Positions 63,186 through 64,000 of a DNA stretch of 64,000 bases are shown here, in pieces; positions within the stretch are counted from its first letter, which is position 1, and the number at the start of each line of letters is the position of its first letter. The stretch lies in NCBI GenBank assembly GCA_021018995.1, contig CM037591.1, positions 5,834,001 to 5,898,000 of the forward strand, read 5' to 3'. The position numbers were made by a program, and so were the translations under genes. The notes below the pieces were generated by a model. The model was given only the letters and a program-made list of their open reading frames with translations, ran no database searches and was not told the DNA's origin. The DNA comes from Chloranthus sessilifolius. Lineage: Eukaryota; Streptophyta; Magnoliopsida; Chloranthales; Chloranthaceae.

Positions 63186-64000
63186 GTGATTCCCAAGGTC
63201 GAGCTATCGACTTTAAACTAGCGCTTATTGGGAGGCAACCCAATTGTGTATTTTCCGTTTGATTGTGTTTTGTTTCGTTTAAAAAAAATAATAATAAATA
63301 AATAAATAAAAAAATAATTTTGGGGAGGTCGATGAATCGACCCCTCTGTCGATTGATCGACCCCAAGGGGTCGATGCATCGACCTTTGGGATCGATTAAT
63401 CGACCCTCTGCAATAAAAAAAAAAAAAAAAAAAAAATTTTTTTGGATCGATGCATCGACCCCTAATGGTCGATGCATCAACCCAATTATGCTCGATTAAT
63501 CGACTCTTTTGGTCGATTAATCGGGAGTCTTAAATACAGTGTCCTTTTTAAGGACAGTGCATTTATGGCGATTTTTGACTTTTTCTTTAGTCGATTAATC
63601 GACTACTTGTGTCGATGCATCGACTGTTCATTTTGAATATTGTGCCGTCTTAAAAATCTGTCAGTTTTGTTTTTATGTGGTGTCGATTAATCGACTCTTC
63701 ATGGATCGATTAATCGACTTTTACTTCGGGACGTGCGTTTTTGTTTTTTATTCGCCTCGACTTTTGTCGATTAATCGAGTCAGTGCGTCGATTAATCGAT
63801 TTTTCCCACTTCCGTACGTTGCATCTTTTCACTTAAAAACGTTTAAAGCGTTGCGTATTTTCCATGCGTCGGGACTTCTGACGCGCCTCTTTTCATTAGA
63901 GTCGATTAATCGACACTTTTGGTCGATTAATCGATTATTTCGATTGTGTCCGTCCCGAGAGGCGCCTTTGCGCCTATTTAAATGGAGGAGTTTCCCTTCG
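63186..64000. repeat. 3' non-coding region with 16 TCGATTAATCGA / TCGATGCATCGA palindromes
   Basis: TCGATTAATCGA is exact at 63,392, 63,492, 63,591, 63,683, 63,705, 63,767, 63,788, 63,902 and 63,923; TCGATGCATCGA at 63,371, 63,447 and 63,612; four one- or two-base variants at 63,329, 63,349, 63,469 and 63,513. Many occur in pairs about 20 bp apart. The array probably continues beyond the window. The minus-strand open frame here is low-complexity. Confidence 0.93.

Larger units (their letters stand above)
55430..64000 (+). mobile_element. Athila-type gypsy retrotransposon, 5' LTR to 3' non-coding region, runs past the window
   Basis: LTR 55,430-57,228, primer site at 57,235, gag, then protease, RT, RNase H, integrase in gypsy order, and the GCGCTTATTGGGAGGCAACC motif typical after Athila pol (63,220-63,239). 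Gag and integrase are frameshifted, while a 999-codon part of pol is open. No 3' LTR within the window. Inserted into the integrase of the older element on the opposite strand. Confidence 0.95.

Noticed and set aside
63329-63934. CRISPR-like array of regularly spaced short repeats
   Set aside because: The repeats are only 12 bp, irregularly spaced, lie in a plant retrotransposon and lack any associated genes.
53740-63960. Centromeric or telomeric satellite interpretation of the TCGAT repeats
   Set aside because: No constant monomer length; the motifs are dispersed in retrotransposon non-coding DNA.

Overview
This is a gene-poor, transposon-dense nuclear segment of a flowering plant. The evidence is a plant retrotransposon complement (Ty1/copia, a Ty3/gypsy chromovirus, two Athila-type gypsy elements, a TRIM, a tRNA-derived SINE), many small non-autonomous DNA transposons, and host-gene fragments that match plant families only (CYP703A P450, WAT1-related transporter, glyoxylate/succinic semialdehyde reductase). 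Composition is AT-rich with long (TA)n and (CT/GA)n tracts. I cannot name the species. No intact host protein-coding gene was found; every host-like coding stretch is broken.

Layout. 1-832: fold-back element with TCGA-type internal palindromes. 1.3-5.5 kb: hAT-like MITEs and decayed copies. 7.57-8.49 kb: exon 1 of a CYP703A pseudogene (plus strand). 8.8-11.8 kb: tandem duplications and MITEs. 10.5-24.2 kb: three copies of one repeat in alternating orientation (+ - +). The first two copies carry captured exons of a WAT1-related gene and form a near-identical palindrome (arms about 1.33-1.37 kb, spacer 34 bp, centre near 14,020). The second symmetry centre, near 19,950, is older and decayed. 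Later insertions (a TRIM, hAT MITEs, a fold-back element) sit in single copies. 26.45-26.79 kb: two exons of a glyoxylate-reductase-like pseudogene (minus). 27.69-32.51 kb: a young copia insertion with 404-bp LTRs differing at 2 sites, perfect 5-bp target duplication, and a multiply broken polyprotein. 32.83-35.40 kb: a 2.57-kb solo LTR with perfect 5-bp target duplication. 38.10-42.85 kb: an internally deleted gypsy chromovirus with both LTRs and a perfect 5-bp target duplication, followed by a SINE. 43.5-51 kb: MITEs, including a 497-bp hAT-like element and a Tourist-like element. 52.9-55.4 kb: the 3' part of an old Athila-type element (minus). It is interrupted inside integrase by a second Athila-type element (plus, 55.43 kb to beyond the window) with a 1.8-kb LTR, a tRNA-type primer site, broken gag, one uninterrupted 999-codon protease-RT-RNase H frame, and a frameshifted integrase.

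How the parts relate. Nearly everything is explained by insertion, nesting and duplication of mobile DNA. The most unusual features are (i) the nested + - + inverted triplication with a gene-carrying palindrome whose arms are far more alike than their flanks, a structure able to produce long hairpin RNA against WAT1-related genes, and (ii) dense arrays of 12-14-bp palindromes, most with CG, in the non-coding parts of unrelated element classes. The clearest arrays are TCGATTAATCGA and TCGATGCATCGA in the younger Athila element, TCAATCGATTGA in the older one, and CTCGCCGCGGCAAG in the solo LTR. All positions and identities were judged by eye.
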